DNA of 64,000 nt from Afifella sp. IM 167 (lineage in GTDB: Bacteria; Pseudomonadota; Alphaproteobacteria; Rhizobiales; Afifellaceae), in assembly GCF_020144925.1 (NCBI RefSeq), contig NZ_NSLC01000003.1, positions 62,001 through 126,000 on the forward strand, read 5' to 3'. Both the position numbers and the translations under genes were made by a program. Position 1 is the stretch's first letter, and every line of letters starts with the position of its first letter. The notes under the pieces are model-generated. The model was not told where the DNA came from and did no database searches. It saw nothing but the letters and a program-made list of their open reading frames with translations. Positions 39,583 to 47,932 of the stretch are shown here, one piece after another.

Positions 39583-39608
39583 AACGGTGAGCCCCGGGGA
39601 GGGTTTCC
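39583..39608 (-). promoter_or_regulatory. EcfG-type promoter driving ecfG
   Basis: On the minus strand GGAAA (39608-39604), 17 bp, then CGTT (39586-39583) has one mismatch from GGAAC-N17-CGTT. It points toward ecfG, 183 bp from its ATG, and touches the phyR start codon. It fits EcfG autoregulation. Confidence 0.5.
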
Positions 39609-40385
39609 ATGATCGCTTGCGTTTCTCCTGAGGTGAAGGTGGCGATCGCAAAACTGCGCCGCTACGCCTTCTGCCTTTTCGGTTCTCTCGGACATGCCGA
39701 TGCCGCCGTGGAGGAATGCCTGCGCCGCGTCGATCCCGGCGCGCTGGAAGCCGGCGACGACATCGAGATCGATCTCTTCCGCGCCTTCGGCCGCATCGCG
39801 GCCGGCCATGCCGCTCCCGAATGGCTGAGCAACAGCCGTTCGATCGACGAGGAAGCGCTGCACGGCGCGGTCCTGCGCCTGCCGCTGGCCGAGAGGCAGG
39901 CCCTGACGCTGAACGAAGTCTGCCACTTCACGCCCTCCGAGACGGCCCGAATTCTCGGCATCGACGAGGCGCGCGTGGAAAGCCTCGTCGCCGGGGCCTA
40001 CGGTCTTCTCGCCAGCCCGGGCCTTTCCGCGCTGATCATCGAAGACGAGCCGCTGCTCGCCCAGAACATCTCGGAGATCGTCAGCCGTCTCGGCATCCGC
40101 GTCGTGGGCATGGCGATCAACGAGAAGGAAGCCATCTTCAAAGCGGCGGAGACCAAGCCCGGCCTCATCCTGGCGGATGTGCGCCTCACCCAGGGCAGCG
40201 GGCTCAACGCCATCAGCACGATCCGGCGCTTCCACGCGCCGCGCGTCGCCTATCTGACGGCCTTCCCCTCCGAGGTGCTGCGCGCCAGCGGCCAGTCGGA
40301 AGCGCTGATCGTCGCCAAGCCCTTCAAGGAAGGCGCGGTCGAGGCGGCGGTGCGTCAGCTCGCCGGCATGACGGCAGCCGCCTGA
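39609..40385 (+). CDS. phyR: PhyR response regulator / anti-anti-sigma factor
   Basis: 258 aa. Residues 1-135 form an EcfG-like sigma mimic (LRRYAFCLFGSLGHADAAVE; RLPLAERQALTLNEVCHFTPSETARILGI in two parts). Residues 140-255 form a receiver domain with E145/D146, phosphoacceptor D190 in ILADVRLTQGSGL, T217 and K237 in VAKPF. When phosphorylated it exposes the mimic and binds NepR, freeing EcfG. It is divergent from ecfG and ends 6 bp from the convergent kinase gene, its likely partner. Confidence 0.95.
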   Translation: MIACVSPEVKVAIAKLRRYAFCLFGSLGHADAAVEECLRRVDPGALEAGDDIEIDLFRAFGRIAAGHAAPEWLSNSRSIDEEALHGAVLRLPLAERQALTLNEVCHFTPSETARILGIDEARVESLVAGAYGLLASPGLSALIIEDEPLLAQNISEIVSRLGIRVVGMAINEKEAIFKAAETKPGLILADVRLTQGSGLNAISTIRRFHAPRVAYLTAFPSEVLRASGQSEALIVAKPFKEGAVEAAVRQLAGMTAAA

Positions 40386-40391
40386 GAGCGC

Positions 40392-42836
40392 CTACGCCGC
40401 CGCGGGCGGCATCATGATGCGCAAGAGCTCCACCAGCGCCCGCTGATCGATCGGCTTGGGCAGGAACGGCGCGTCCGCCAGATCCGCCTCCAAGAAGTCC
40501 GAGGGTCGGTGGGCACTGGCGATGAGATAGGGCACGCCCTTTTCCTTCAGGTCGCGCGCCACGGCATCAGCGATCTCGTCGCCGAGATTGAGATCGAGAA
40601 GCGCCACGCCGAAGGTCTCTTCCGCCACCATGCGGCGCGCTTCCGCCACCTCACCGGCGATGCCGACGACGGGCCAGCCGGCCGCTTCCACCGCCTCCTG
40701 CATGATGGACGACAGGAGCGGCGAATCCTCCACGATCAGGACGCCGCGGCCGCTGGCGGGAAGATAGGCCGCCGGGGCCTCTTCCAGTTCGGGGGCGCTG
40801 GCGGCCGGCCTGCGCTCGCCCGAGCGCGTCTTCGCGGCGGGCTTTTCCTGCGGCAGGGGCAGCGTGAAGCGGCATGACATGCCGTCGGAGGAAAACACCA
40901 GCTGCGGCTCGCCCTTCAGCTCCGTGCGCAGCATGGCCCGGATGACGAACATGCCGAATCCGTCGGGCCGGCGTTCGCCGGGCGCCGCACCGCTCTCGCT
41001 CCAGGCGAAGTCCAGCTGGCCGTCCGCGTTGCTCCACGTGATCTCGACGCGGCCGCCCTCCGATGCCAGCGCGCCGTGGCGGGCGGCGTTGCTCGCCAGC
41101 TCGTGCAGGATGAGGCCGATACTCTGCACCAGTCGCGGCTCCAGGAGAATTTCCGGACCGTCGATCTCGACCTTTCCCGCGGCGGAGGAGGAATAGGGCT
41201 CCACGATACGGTTGACGAGGGTGCGCAGGCCCGCGCCGACCCAGCCGGAGCGGCTCAGAAGTTCGTGCGACTGGGCGAGCGTATCGATGCGGCCGCGCAG
41301 GGTGCGGATATAGCTCTCCACCGTATGGGTCCCCGAACGGCTCTGGGCGGCGATGGCGCTGATGTTCGCGAGCATGTTCTTGACGCGGTGGTCGAGTTCG
41401 GCGAGCAGCGCCGTCTGGCGCCGCTGCACGTCGATCAGCTCGCTGATGTCGGACGCAAAGCCGAAGAGGCGGCGGGGTTCGCCGTCGCGATCAAAGGTGA
41501 CATAGCCCCGGTCCCAGACGTCGATCCAGCGTCCGTCCTCATGCCGTGCCCTGAAGGTCGCCTCGAAGCTCTCCCTCTCTCCCGCCTTCAGCTCCCGGCG
41601 GATTTCCAGGATCGCGGGCCGGTCTTCCGGATGGATGCGGGCGGTCCACCATTCCAACAGGTCCGCCCCTTGCGGCCCGGGAGCGCCGATCAACCCGTCG
41701 AAGCCTTCGTTGGTGTGCACGATGTCCGTCGCCAGATCCTGTTCGTAGACGAGGCCCGTGACGGCACGGATCGACAGGCGGTAGCGCTCCTCCGCATCGG
41801 CGAGGGTCTGGCGCGCCATGCGGGCGGTAGTGATGTCGTAATTGACGCCGTAGGCCCGCGCCTTGCGTCCCCAGAAGACCCTTTCGGCCGCGGCGGCGAT
41901 CCAGCGGACTTCGCCGTCCGGACGCAGGGTGCGGAACTCGGCGCGCAGGGGCGTGCCATGCTCGGCCATCGCCGCCGCCTCCGCGGCGATGCGCTCGCGG
42001 TCCTTTGGGTGAACGCGGCCGAGAAATTCGGATTGCGGGACCGGGCCCTCCCGCTCTTCCATGCCGTAGAGTTCGAACATGCGTGCATCGCCTTCGACGA
42101 GGTCCGTCTGCGGGTTCCAGACCCAGGTGCCGATCTCGGCACTGTCCAGAGAAAGCCGCAGGCGTTCCTCCTGCTCTTCCAGGCGCCGCTCGACGCGCCG
42201 CCGCTCGATGGCGACAGCGAGGATGTTGGCGACCGCCTGGACGAAGCCGACATCCTCCTCGCCGAAACGCTCGCTCTCGCAGGCATGGACGCCCAGAACG
42301 CCCCAGGGCCGTTCCGGCTCGCCGATGGGCACGCTGACGCCGCTTCGCACGCCGTGGTCGGCAAAGAGCTGCGAGGCGCGGAAACGGCTCTCCTCTTGAA
42401 GATCGCGAATGACGACCGGCTTGCGGCTCACGAGGGTGAAGCCGGCCTGCGAATTGTCGCCGCTCTCCACATAGGCCTTGCCGACGAGGCGCGCGTTCCA
42501 GCCCTCCCCGGCGACGAGGACGAGGCCGCGCCCGTCAGGCTGCAGCTCCAGAATCTTGCAATAGTCGCAGCCGAGCGCGTGCGAGGTGCGCCTTGCCGCG
42601 ACGGCGAAGAGCTCGTCGAGGCGCATGCCGGCCAGCGCGGCGTTGCCAAGCTCGGCGACGGCGCGCTGCTGCTCCTCGCGGCGGGCGAGGATCTCGGCGG
42701 GGCCACGCGCATCGGCGACTTCGGTGGCCCGCTCGGCTTCGAGGGCGGCAAGCCGCTCCTTCAGAGTCTCGTTCTCACGGCGGAGTTCGGCGAGCGCCGC
42801 GCTCCCTAAGGGTCTGTTTTCGCTCGCTTCGCCCAT
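40392..42836 (-). CDS. hybrid HWE-family sensor kinase, PhyK-like
   Basis: 814 aa from the ATG at 42836; starts at 42890 (ATG) and 42920 (GTG) are also in frame and none has a good ribosome site. The order is: coiled coil 18-40, GAF 55-210, two PAS domains (225-340 and 350-468), HWE kinase 476-660 with H483 in AELDHRVKNMLANI, N583 in HELASNAARHGAL and WSE near 612, then a receiver 697-810 with phosphoacceptor D748. No membrane segment is visible, so it senses a cytoplasmic signal. Next to phyR, it is the probable PhyR kinase; the extra receiver may let it act as phosphate sink. Confidence 0.88.
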   Translation of the reverse strand: MGEASENRPLGSAALAELRRENETLKERLAALEAERATEVADARGPAEILARREEQQRAVAELGNAALAGMRLDELFAVAARRTSHALGCDYCKILELQPDGRGLVLVAGEGWNARLVGKAYVESGDNSQAGFTLVSRKPVVIRDLQEESRFRASQLFADHGVRSGVSVPIGEPERPWGVLGVHACESERFGEEDVGFVQAVANILAVAIERRRVERRLEEQEERLRLSLDSAEIGTWVWNPQTDLVEGDARMFELYGMEEREGPVPQSEFLGRVHPKDRERIAAEAAAMAEHGTPLRAEFRTLRPDGEVRWIAAAAERVFWGRKARAYGVNYDITTARMARQTLADAEERYRLSIRAVTGLVYEQDLATDIVHTNEGFDGLIGAPGPQGADLLEWWTARIHPEDRPAILEIRRELKAGERESFEATFRARHEDGRWIDVWDRGYVTFDRDGEPRRLFGFASDISELIDVQRRQTALLAELDHRVKNMLANISAIAAQSRSGTHTVESYIRTLRGRIDTLAQSHELLSRSGWVGAGLRTLVNRIVEPYSSSAAGKVEIDGPEILLEPRLVQSIGLILHELASNAARHGALASEGGRVEITWSNADGQLDFAWSESGAAPGERRPDGFGMFVIRAMLRTELKGEPQLVFSSDGMSCRFTLPLPQEKPAAKTRSGERRPAASAPELEEAPAAYLPASGRGVLIVEDSPLLSSIMQEAVEAAGWPVVGIAGEVAEARRMVAEETFGVALLDLNLGDEIADAVARDLKEKGVPYLIASAHRPSDFLEADLADAPFLPKPIDQRALVELLRIMMPPAAA

Positions 42837-42956
42837 TTTCACGCAACTGGTTCGGGGAAAAGGGGCCCGGAGAGATTCCGGCCCGTCCATCTCATCGCCG
42901 TCAACGGGCGAAAGGCGCACTGGTTGCGATAAGATCCTGCGCCGGACAAAGAAACG

Positions 42957-42989
42957 AAAGGCCCGCTCCCGGGTGGGGAGCGGGCCTTT
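42957..42989 (-). terminator. terminator after choX
   Basis: AAAGGCCCGCTCCC (42957-42970) and GGGAGCGGGCCTTT (42976-42989) are a perfect 14-bp inverted repeat with a 5-nt loop. T residues on both outer sides make it potentially bidirectional. It lies 14 bp beyond the choX stop. Confidence 0.8.
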
Positions 42990-43003
42990 CCTGTCCTGGC
43001 GTT

Positions 43004-43960
43004 CTACTTGGTCAGGCTCGCCTTCACAGCCTCAAGGCCTTCCTTGCCGTCGAGCGTCTTGACGCCGTCAAGCCATGCGTCGAGCGTGTCCGGATGGGCC
43101 TTCAGCCAGGCGGCTGCGGCATCCTTGGCTTCCTCGTTGTCGTTGAGGATCGCGCCCATGATCTCGTTCTCCATCGCCAGCGTGAAATGCAGGTTCTTCA
43201 GGAGCTGGCCGACATTCGGGCATTCCTCGACATAGCCCTTGCGCACATTGGTGAAGACGGTGGCGCCGCCGTAATTCGGGCCGAAGACGTCGTCGCCGCC
43301 GTCGAGATATTTGAGGTCGAAATTGGCGTTCATCGGATGCGGCTCCCAGCCGAGGAAGACGATCGGCTCGTTGCGATCGACGGAGCGGCGCACCTGCGCC
43401 AGCATGCCCTGCTCGGAGGATTCCACCAGCTCGAAGCCGGAAAGGCCGAAAGTGCCGTTCTCGATCATGTCGAGGATCAGGCGGTTGCCGTCATTGCCCG
43501 GCTCGATGCCGTAGATCTTGCCGTCGAGCTCGTCCTTGAACTTGGCGATGTCGGCGAAGCTGTGGAGGCCCTTCTCGTAGGTGTAGGCCGGCACGGCGAG
43601 CGTGTACTTGGCGCCTTCCAGGTTCGCCGGCTCCAGCGTCTGGACCGAGCCGTCCTCGCGATAGGGGGCAATGTCGCCCTCCATGGTCGGCATCCAGTTG
43701 CCGAGGAACACGTCGATATCCTTGTTCTTCAGCGAGGCGTAGGTGACCGGGACGGAAAGGACCTTCACCTCCGGCTCGTAGCCGAGGCCGTCGAGCACGA
43801 CGGAGGCGAGCGCCGTCGTCGCGGTGATATCGGTCCAGCCGACATCGGAGAAGCGCACCTGCTTGCAGGCGGCGTCCTGCGCGAGCGCCGCGCCACCGAG
43901 GCCGAGCGCCATGAGGCCGGCGCCGAGCGTTGCTGCAAGTGATCGTCTGATGAGCGTCAT
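43004..43960 (-). CDS. choX: choline ABC transporter substrate-binding protein
   Basis: 318 aa with a signal peptide to about residue 27 (GGAALAQ). The mature start CKQVRFSDVGWTDITATTAL, VFLGNWMPTMEGDIAPY and VFLGWEPHPMNANFDLKYLDG match ChoX, whose aromatic box (Trp/Tyr) binds the trimethylammonium of choline. The ATG at 43960 starts the signal peptide; the frame to 43999 adds unrelated residues. It diverges from betI-betA, so uptake and use of choline share one control region. The permease and ATPase (choW, choV) are not here. Confidence 0.92.
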   Translation of the reverse strand: MTLIRRSLAATLGAGLMALGLGGAALAQDAACKQVRFSDVGWTDITATTALASVVLDGLGYEPEVKVLSVPVTYASLKNKDIDVFLGNWMPTMEGDIAPYREDGSVQTLEPANLEGAKYTLAVPAYTYEKGLHSFADIAKFKDELDGKIYGIEPGNDGNRLILDMIENGTFGLSGFELVESSEQGMLAQVRRSVDRNEPIVFLGWEPHPMNANFDLKYLDGGDDVFGPNYGGATVFTNVRKGYVEECPNVGQLLKNLHFTLAMENEIMGAILNDNEEAKDAAAAWLKAHPDTLDAWLDGVKTLDGKEGLEAVKASLTK

Positions 43961-44101
43961 CTTTGTCTCCCGTGTCGTTTTCAGATGTCGAGCCGCCATG
44001 TCCGGGCGGGCGCCCGGACGGCCCCGAAATCTGTCTCGGAGGTGGGTGCGGCGGCGTTCCGCGGCATCGAACCATCATTGCCGGACGATGGCAACGTTAT
44101 G

Positions 44102-44121
44102 TTGATTGACTGTTCAATCAA
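44102..44121. promoter_or_regulatory. BetI operator (perfect palindrome)
   Basis: TTGATTGA (44102-44109), CTGT, TCAATCAA (44114-44121) is a perfect 8-bp dyad between choX and betI. It resembles the known BetI site, which also has TTGATTG and TTCAAT arms. TetR-type repressors bind such sites and leave DNA when choline is bound. One site here can serve both directions. Confidence 0.75.
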
Positions 44122-44171
44122 AAACCCGCAGGTGGGCGGTGAGAGCGATACGCAACCAGCGGGAGGCAAGA

Positions 44172-44777
44172 ATGCCCCGGATCGGCATGGAGCCCGTGCG
44201 CCGCAAGGCGCTCATCGACGCGGCGATCGACGCCATCCACCAGGACGGCATGGCGCATGTCACGATGGGCACGATCGCCCGGCGCGCCGGCGTTTCGGCG
44301 GGCCTCGCCCACCATTATTTCGGCGGCAAGGAGAAGCTGCTCCTGGCGACGATGCGCCATCTCCTCTCCGAGCTCGGAACGGAGATCGAGCAGCGGCTGA
44401 AGCAGGCGGAGACGCCGCGCGCGCGCATCAGTGCCATCATCGAGGGCAACTTCGCGCCGTGCCAGTTCCGGCCGGCCGTCGTCTCGGCCTGGCTCGCCTT
44501 CTACGCCGCGGCCGAGACCGAGCCGGAAGCGCGCCGGCTCCTGCGTGTCTATCGCCGGCGGCTGGAGAGCAACCTCGTCCACGCCCTGCAGGATCTGACG
44601 GAAAGCCGCGCCGAGGCGGGGGAGCTTGCCGAGACGATCGCCGCCCTCATCGACGGGCTGTGGATCCGCCATTCGCTGGCGGAGGGCGAGGCGGCCCCGG
44701 GCGGCGCCACCCGGCTGGTGGAGAACGTGGTCGAGGCGGCGCTTGCGCCGCGCCGGAGCGGGCGGGCGAAGGGCTGA
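44172..44777 (+). CDS. betI: BetI choline-responsive TetR-family repressor
   Basis: 201 aa from the ATG at 44172, after GGGAGG. It opens [20 protein letters not shown]; the recognition helix is [18 protein letters not shown], identical in pattern to BetI. The effector domain has [18 protein letters not shown] and DGLWIRHSL, which forms the choline pocket. It lies 50 bp from its likely operator and 4 bp before betA. Confidence 0.95.
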   Translation: MPRIGMEPVRRKALIDAAIDAIHQDGMAHVTMGTIARRAGVSAGLAHHYFGGKEKLLLATMRHLLSELGTEIEQRLKQAETPRARISAIIEGNFAPCQFRPAVVSAWLAFYAAAETEPEARRLLRVYRRRLESNLVHALQDLTESRAEAGELAETIAALIDGLWIRHSLAEGEAAPGGATRLVENVVEAALAPRRSGRAKG

Positions 44778-44781
44778 GGCG

Positions 44782-46437
44782 ATGGGCGAAGCGGATTTCG
44801 TCATCATCGGCGCCGGCTCTGCCGGCTGCGCGCTCGCCGCCCGGCTTTCCGAGGACGGCCGGAACGAAGTTCTCGTGGTGGAATTCGGCGGCAGCGACCT
44901 CTCCCCCTTCATCCAGATGCCGGCCGCCTTCTCGGTGCCGATGAATACCGCGCGCTACGACTGGGGCTACCGCACCGAGCCGGAGCCGCATCTCGGCGGA
45001 AGGCGGCTCGCTTGCCCGCGCGGCAAGGTGATCGGCGGCTCTTCCTCCATCAACGGCATGGTCTTCGTGCGTGGCCATGCGCGCGATTTCGACGCCTGGG
45101 AGGCGATGGGGGCGCAGGGCTGGTCCTACGGCGACGTGCTTCCCTATTTCCGGCGCATGGAGACGAGCCATGTCGGCGCCGAGCCCTGGCGCGGGCGCGA
45201 AGGGCCCCTCCATGTCACCCGCGGCTCGCTGCGCAATCCGCTCTACGCCGCCTTCATCGAGGCGGGCGAGCAGGCGGGCTATCCGCTGACGGCAGACTAC
45301 AACGGCGCGGCCCAGGAAGGCTTCGGGCCGATGGAGATGACGGTCTGGCGGGGGCTGCGCTGGTCGGCGGCGAACGCCTATCTGAAGCCCGCCCTGAAAC
45401 GGGCGAACCTTTCCCTGATGAACCGCACGCTGGTGGAGCGGATCGTCTTCGAGGGAAGGCGCGCCGTCGGTATCGAGGTCATGCGGGACGGACGGCGCGA
45501 GACGATCCGCGCCAGACGCGAGGTGATCCTTTCCGCCTCGGCGATCAATTCCCCGAAGCTCCTGATGCTGTCGGGCATCGGCCCTGCCGCGCATCTCGGC
45601 GAAGCCGGCATCGAGGTGATCGCCGACCGGCCGGGCGTCGGGGCGAACCTGCAGGACCACCTGGAAGTCTACGTGCAGCAGGAATGCACGCAGCCCGTCT
45701 CGCTCAACCCGCATCTATCGATCGTCGGCAAGGGACGGATCGGCCTCAGATGGCTCGTCAGCCGGGCCGGGCTCGGCGCGTCCAACCACTTCGAGGCCTG
45801 CTCCTTCATCCGCTCGGCGCCGGGCGTGGAATATCCGGACCTGCAGATGCACTTCCTGCCGGCCGCCGTGCGCTACGACGGCAAGGCGGCGGCGAAGGCG
45901 CATGGCTACCAGATCCATATCGGACCGATGCGCTCGCCCTCGCGCGGCGAGGTGCGGCTTGCCGGATCCGACCCGGCCGCGGCGCCCAAAATCCGCTTCA
46001 ACTACATGAGCCATGAAAAGGACTGGGCCGATTTCCGCGCCGCCATCCGCCTGACGCGCGAGATCTTTCGCCAGCCCGCCTTTGCGCCCTTTGCGGGGCC
46101 CGAACTCGCGCCCGGCGCGGAGGTCGATAGCGACGAGGCGATCGACGCCTTCGTGCGCGAGGAGGTGGAGAGCGCCTACCATCCCTGCGGCACCTGCCGG
46201 ATGGGCGCGGCCGATGACGCAAACGCCGTCGTCGATCCCGAATGCCGGGTGATCGGTGTGGAGGGGCTGCGCGTCGTGGATTCGTCGATCTTCCCGCAGA
46301 TCACCAACGGCAATCTCAACGGACCCTCGATCATGGTCGGGGAAAAGGCCTCCGACCTCATTCTCGGGCGGGCGCCGCTGCCGCGCGAGAATCTCGATCC
46401 GGTGCTTTCGGCGAACTGGCAGGTTTCCCAGCGCTAA
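44782..46437 (+). CDS. betA: choline dehydrogenase
   Basis: 551 aa GMC oxidoreductase. The FAD site is [21 protein letters not shown] in two overlapping parts, then [19 protein letters not shown] (GMC signature 1) and the C-terminal [10 protein letters not shown] with the catalytic His, plus [19 protein letters not shown]. It oxidises choline to betaine aldehyde at the inner membrane. The start lies 4 bp after betI. The betaine aldehyde dehydrogenase gene betB, normally between them, is absent; an ECF sigma gene follows. Confidence 0.95.
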   Translation: MGEADFVIIGAGSAGCALAARLSEDGRNEVLVVEFGGSDLSPFIQMPAAFSVPMNTARYDWGYRTEPEPHLGGRRLACPRGKVIGGSSSINGMVFVRGHARDFDAWEAMGAQGWSYGDVLPYFRRMETSHVGAEPWRGREGPLHVTRGSLRNPLYAAFIEAGEQAGYPLTADYNGAAQEGFGPMEMTVWRGLRWSAANAYLKPALKRANLSLMNRTLVERIVFEGRRAVGIEVMRDGRRETIRARREVILSASAINSPKLLMLSGIGPAAHLGEAGIEVIADRPGVGANLQDHLEVYVQQECTQPVSLNPHLSIVGKGRIGLRWLVSRAGLGASNHFEACSFIRSAPGVEYPDLQMHFLPAAVRYDGKAAAKAHGYQIHIGPMRSPSRGEVRLAGSDPAAAPKIRFNYMSHEKDWADFRAAIRLTREIFRQPAFAPFAGPELAPGAEVDSDEAIDAFVREEVESAYHPCGTCRMGAADDANAVVDPECRVIGVEGLRVVDSSIFPQITNGNLNGPSIMVGEKASDLILGRAPLPRENLDPVLSANWQVSQR

Positions 46438-46494
46438 GCCGTTCTGCCGCTTTGCCCGCAATTCGGCTACACTTGCCGAAAAGCGGGAGGCGGC

Positions 46495-46533
46495 ATGAAC
46501 CTTTCTCTTCGGCCGGGATACCCACCGTCATGA
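46495..46533 (+). CDS. 12-residue leader frame overlapping the sigma gene start
   Basis: ATG at 46495 follows GGGAGG (46484-46489) at ideal spacing and reads MNLSLRPGYPPS before TGA at 46531-46533. This overlaps the sigma-factor ATG (46530) in the ATGA arrangement. The sigma gene itself lacks a good ribosome site, so a translated leader could bring ribosomes to it. It may be chance; no homology can be judged at this size. Confidence 0.35.
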   Translation: MNLSLRPGYPPS

Positions 46534-47117
46534 GCCCGATCGCTTCGGCTTCCCTCTCGCAGGATGCGAGCGACGAGGACCTCGTGCGCGGCATCGCGCG
46601 GGGCGAGCGGGCTGCCATGCAGACGCTCTTTGCGCGCCATCAGGTGAAGGTGTTCCGTTTCATCTTCCGGATGGTCCGCGACGAGGCTCTCGCGGAGGAT
46701 CTGACGAGTGACACGTTTCTCGACATCTGGCGCCAGGCAGGCCGCTTCGAATTCCGCTCGCAGGTCTCCACCTGGATCCTGGGCGTCGCCCGCTTCAAGG
46801 CGCTGTCTTCACGGCGCAAGCGGCGCGAGGCCGGCGCGGAAGACGACGAGATGGCGGCCGTTCCCGACACGGCCGACGATCCCGAGCTCACCGCCCAGAA
46901 GGCCAGCAAGGCCGACCAGCTTCGCGCCTGCATCGACGGGCTCACCGAGGTGCAGCGCGAGATCATCGACCTCGTCTACTACCAGGAGCGCTCCATCAAG
47001 GAGATCTCCGAGCTTCTCGGCATCCCCGAGAACACCGTCAAGACACGCATGTTCAACGCCCGCAAGCGGCTCTCCGAGCTGATGGCCGAGGCAGGTATCG
47101 ATCGAGGATGGCCATGA
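46530..47117 (+). CDS. ECF-type RNA polymerase sigma factor
   Basis: 195 aa. Region 2 is MQTLFARHQVKVFRFIFRMV, with the promoter-melting helix LAEDLTSDTFLDIWRQA and FRSQVSTWILGVARFKALSS. Region 4 is LTEVQREIIDLVYYQERSIK with recognition helix ELLGIPENTVKTRMFNARKR. It ends overlapping the anti-sigma start by ATGA, so the two proteins are made together. The genes it controls probably include its own locus and the protease downstream. It is distinct from EcfG and from the SigK-like factor in this window. Confidence 0.92.
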   Translation: MSPIASASLSQDASDEDLVRGIARGERAAMQTLFARHQVKVFRFIFRMVRDEALAEDLTSDTFLDIWRQAGRFEFRSQVSTWILGVARFKALSSRRKRREAGAEDDEMAAVPDTADDPELTAQKASKADQLRACIDGLTEVQREIIDLVYYQERSIKEISELLGIPENTVKTRMFNARKRLSELMAEAGIDRGWP

Positions 47118-47803
47118 GCACGAACAACCAGGCAATGGACCGGGAGGAAGCGGAAGCGCTGCTTCCCTGGTATGCCGCCGCGCTCCTCGACGAGAGCGAG
47201 GCGAGGAAGGTCGCGGAGCTTCTGGAGACCGATCCGGGCCTGGCGCGCCAGCTCGCCCTCATCGAGGAGGACCGGCTTGCGGCGATCTCCGCCAACGAAG
47301 TCCTGCCGATGCCCGCAGCGGGGGCGGGCGAACGCTTCATGGCGCGGCTCGATGCGGAAGAGCGGCTCGCCCATCAGCGCGGCGGGGCCGGCGCCGCAAC
47401 GCCCGGGCTCATGGCGCGCTTCGGCGGCTTCTTCCAGTCGCTCTCGCCGCGCCAGGTCGCCTTTGCCGCCATCCTGCTCGTCGGCGTCGTCATCGGCCAG
47501 GCGGCCGTCATCACCGGCCAGATGGCCGGCCAGGACGGGACCGGCGGCTTCCGCACGGCCTCCAGCGAAGGACCGGCCGCGGCGGCGGGTCCGGTCTTCC
47601 TCGTCGCCTTCCAGCCGGAGGCCTCCGTGGCGGAGATGGCGGGCTTCCTTGCGGCGCACGATGCGCGGATCGTCGGCGGGCCGCTGGCGGGCGGGCTCTT
47701 CCGCATCGAGGTGGCGGCGGCCGAGGGTGAAAGCGAGGAAGAGCTTCTGGCGCAGCTTCGCGAGGATGAAAGCCTGGTGCGCACGGTCCTGCCGGCGAAC
47801 TAG
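47114..47803 (+). CDS. transmembrane anti-sigma factor with subtilase-propeptide-like periplasmic domain
   Basis: 229 aa from the ATG at 47114 (ATGA overlap; GAGG 6 bp upstream; an ATG at 47108 is also possible). Residues 10-75 are a helical, zinc-free anti-sigma domain (ALLPWYAAALLDESEARKVA). One membrane helix spans 114-136. Residues 160-229 form a compact periplasmic domain: VFLVAFQPEASVAEMAGFL, ARIVGGPLAGGLFRIEV and LLAQLREDESLVRTVLP. This matches the pattern of subtilisin propeptides, including the one in the next gene. The cytoplasmic domain should hold the sigma factor; the outer domain suggests control by the neighbouring protease. Confidence 0.78.
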   Translation: MSTNNQAMDREEAEALLPWYAAALLDESEARKVAELLETDPGLARQLALIEEDRLAAISANEVLPMPAAGAGERFMARLDAEERLAHQRGGAGAATPGLMARFGGFFQSLSPRQVAFAAILLVGVVIGQAAVITGQMAGQDGTGGFRTASSEGPAAAAGPVFLVAFQPEASVAEMAGFLAAHDARIVGGPLAGGLFRIEVAAAEGESEEELLAQLREDESLVRTVLPAN

Positions 47804-47879
47804 CCGGCGTGCGGGGGGCGAGCCTCCCGCCATGTGCCCTGGCGCACATTCAGAACCTACCTGATCTGACAGGCTCTCA

Positions 47880-47907
47880 GGCGGCGCGGGAAGCGTTCCG
47901 CGCCGCC
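47880..47907 (+). promoter_or_regulatory. 10-bp GC hairpin in the protease leader
   Basis: GGCGGCGCGG (47880-47889) and CCGCGCCGCC (47898-47907) pair perfectly around an 8-nt loop, 25 bp before the protease ATG. A second hairpin, ATGTGC/GCACAT, lies upstream near 47831-47849. No T-run follows, so it is more likely a leader structure, or a partial stop between the anti-sigma gene and the protease gene, than a simple terminator. Confidence 0.4.
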
Positions 47908-47932
47908 AGCGTCGCCTGCAAGGGAGGAAACG

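Noticed and set aside
41076..42809. A 577-residue frame opposite the sensor kinase
   Set aside because: Same codon-bias effect; no ribosome site, no recognisable domain, and it is fully covered by a clear multi-domain kinase.
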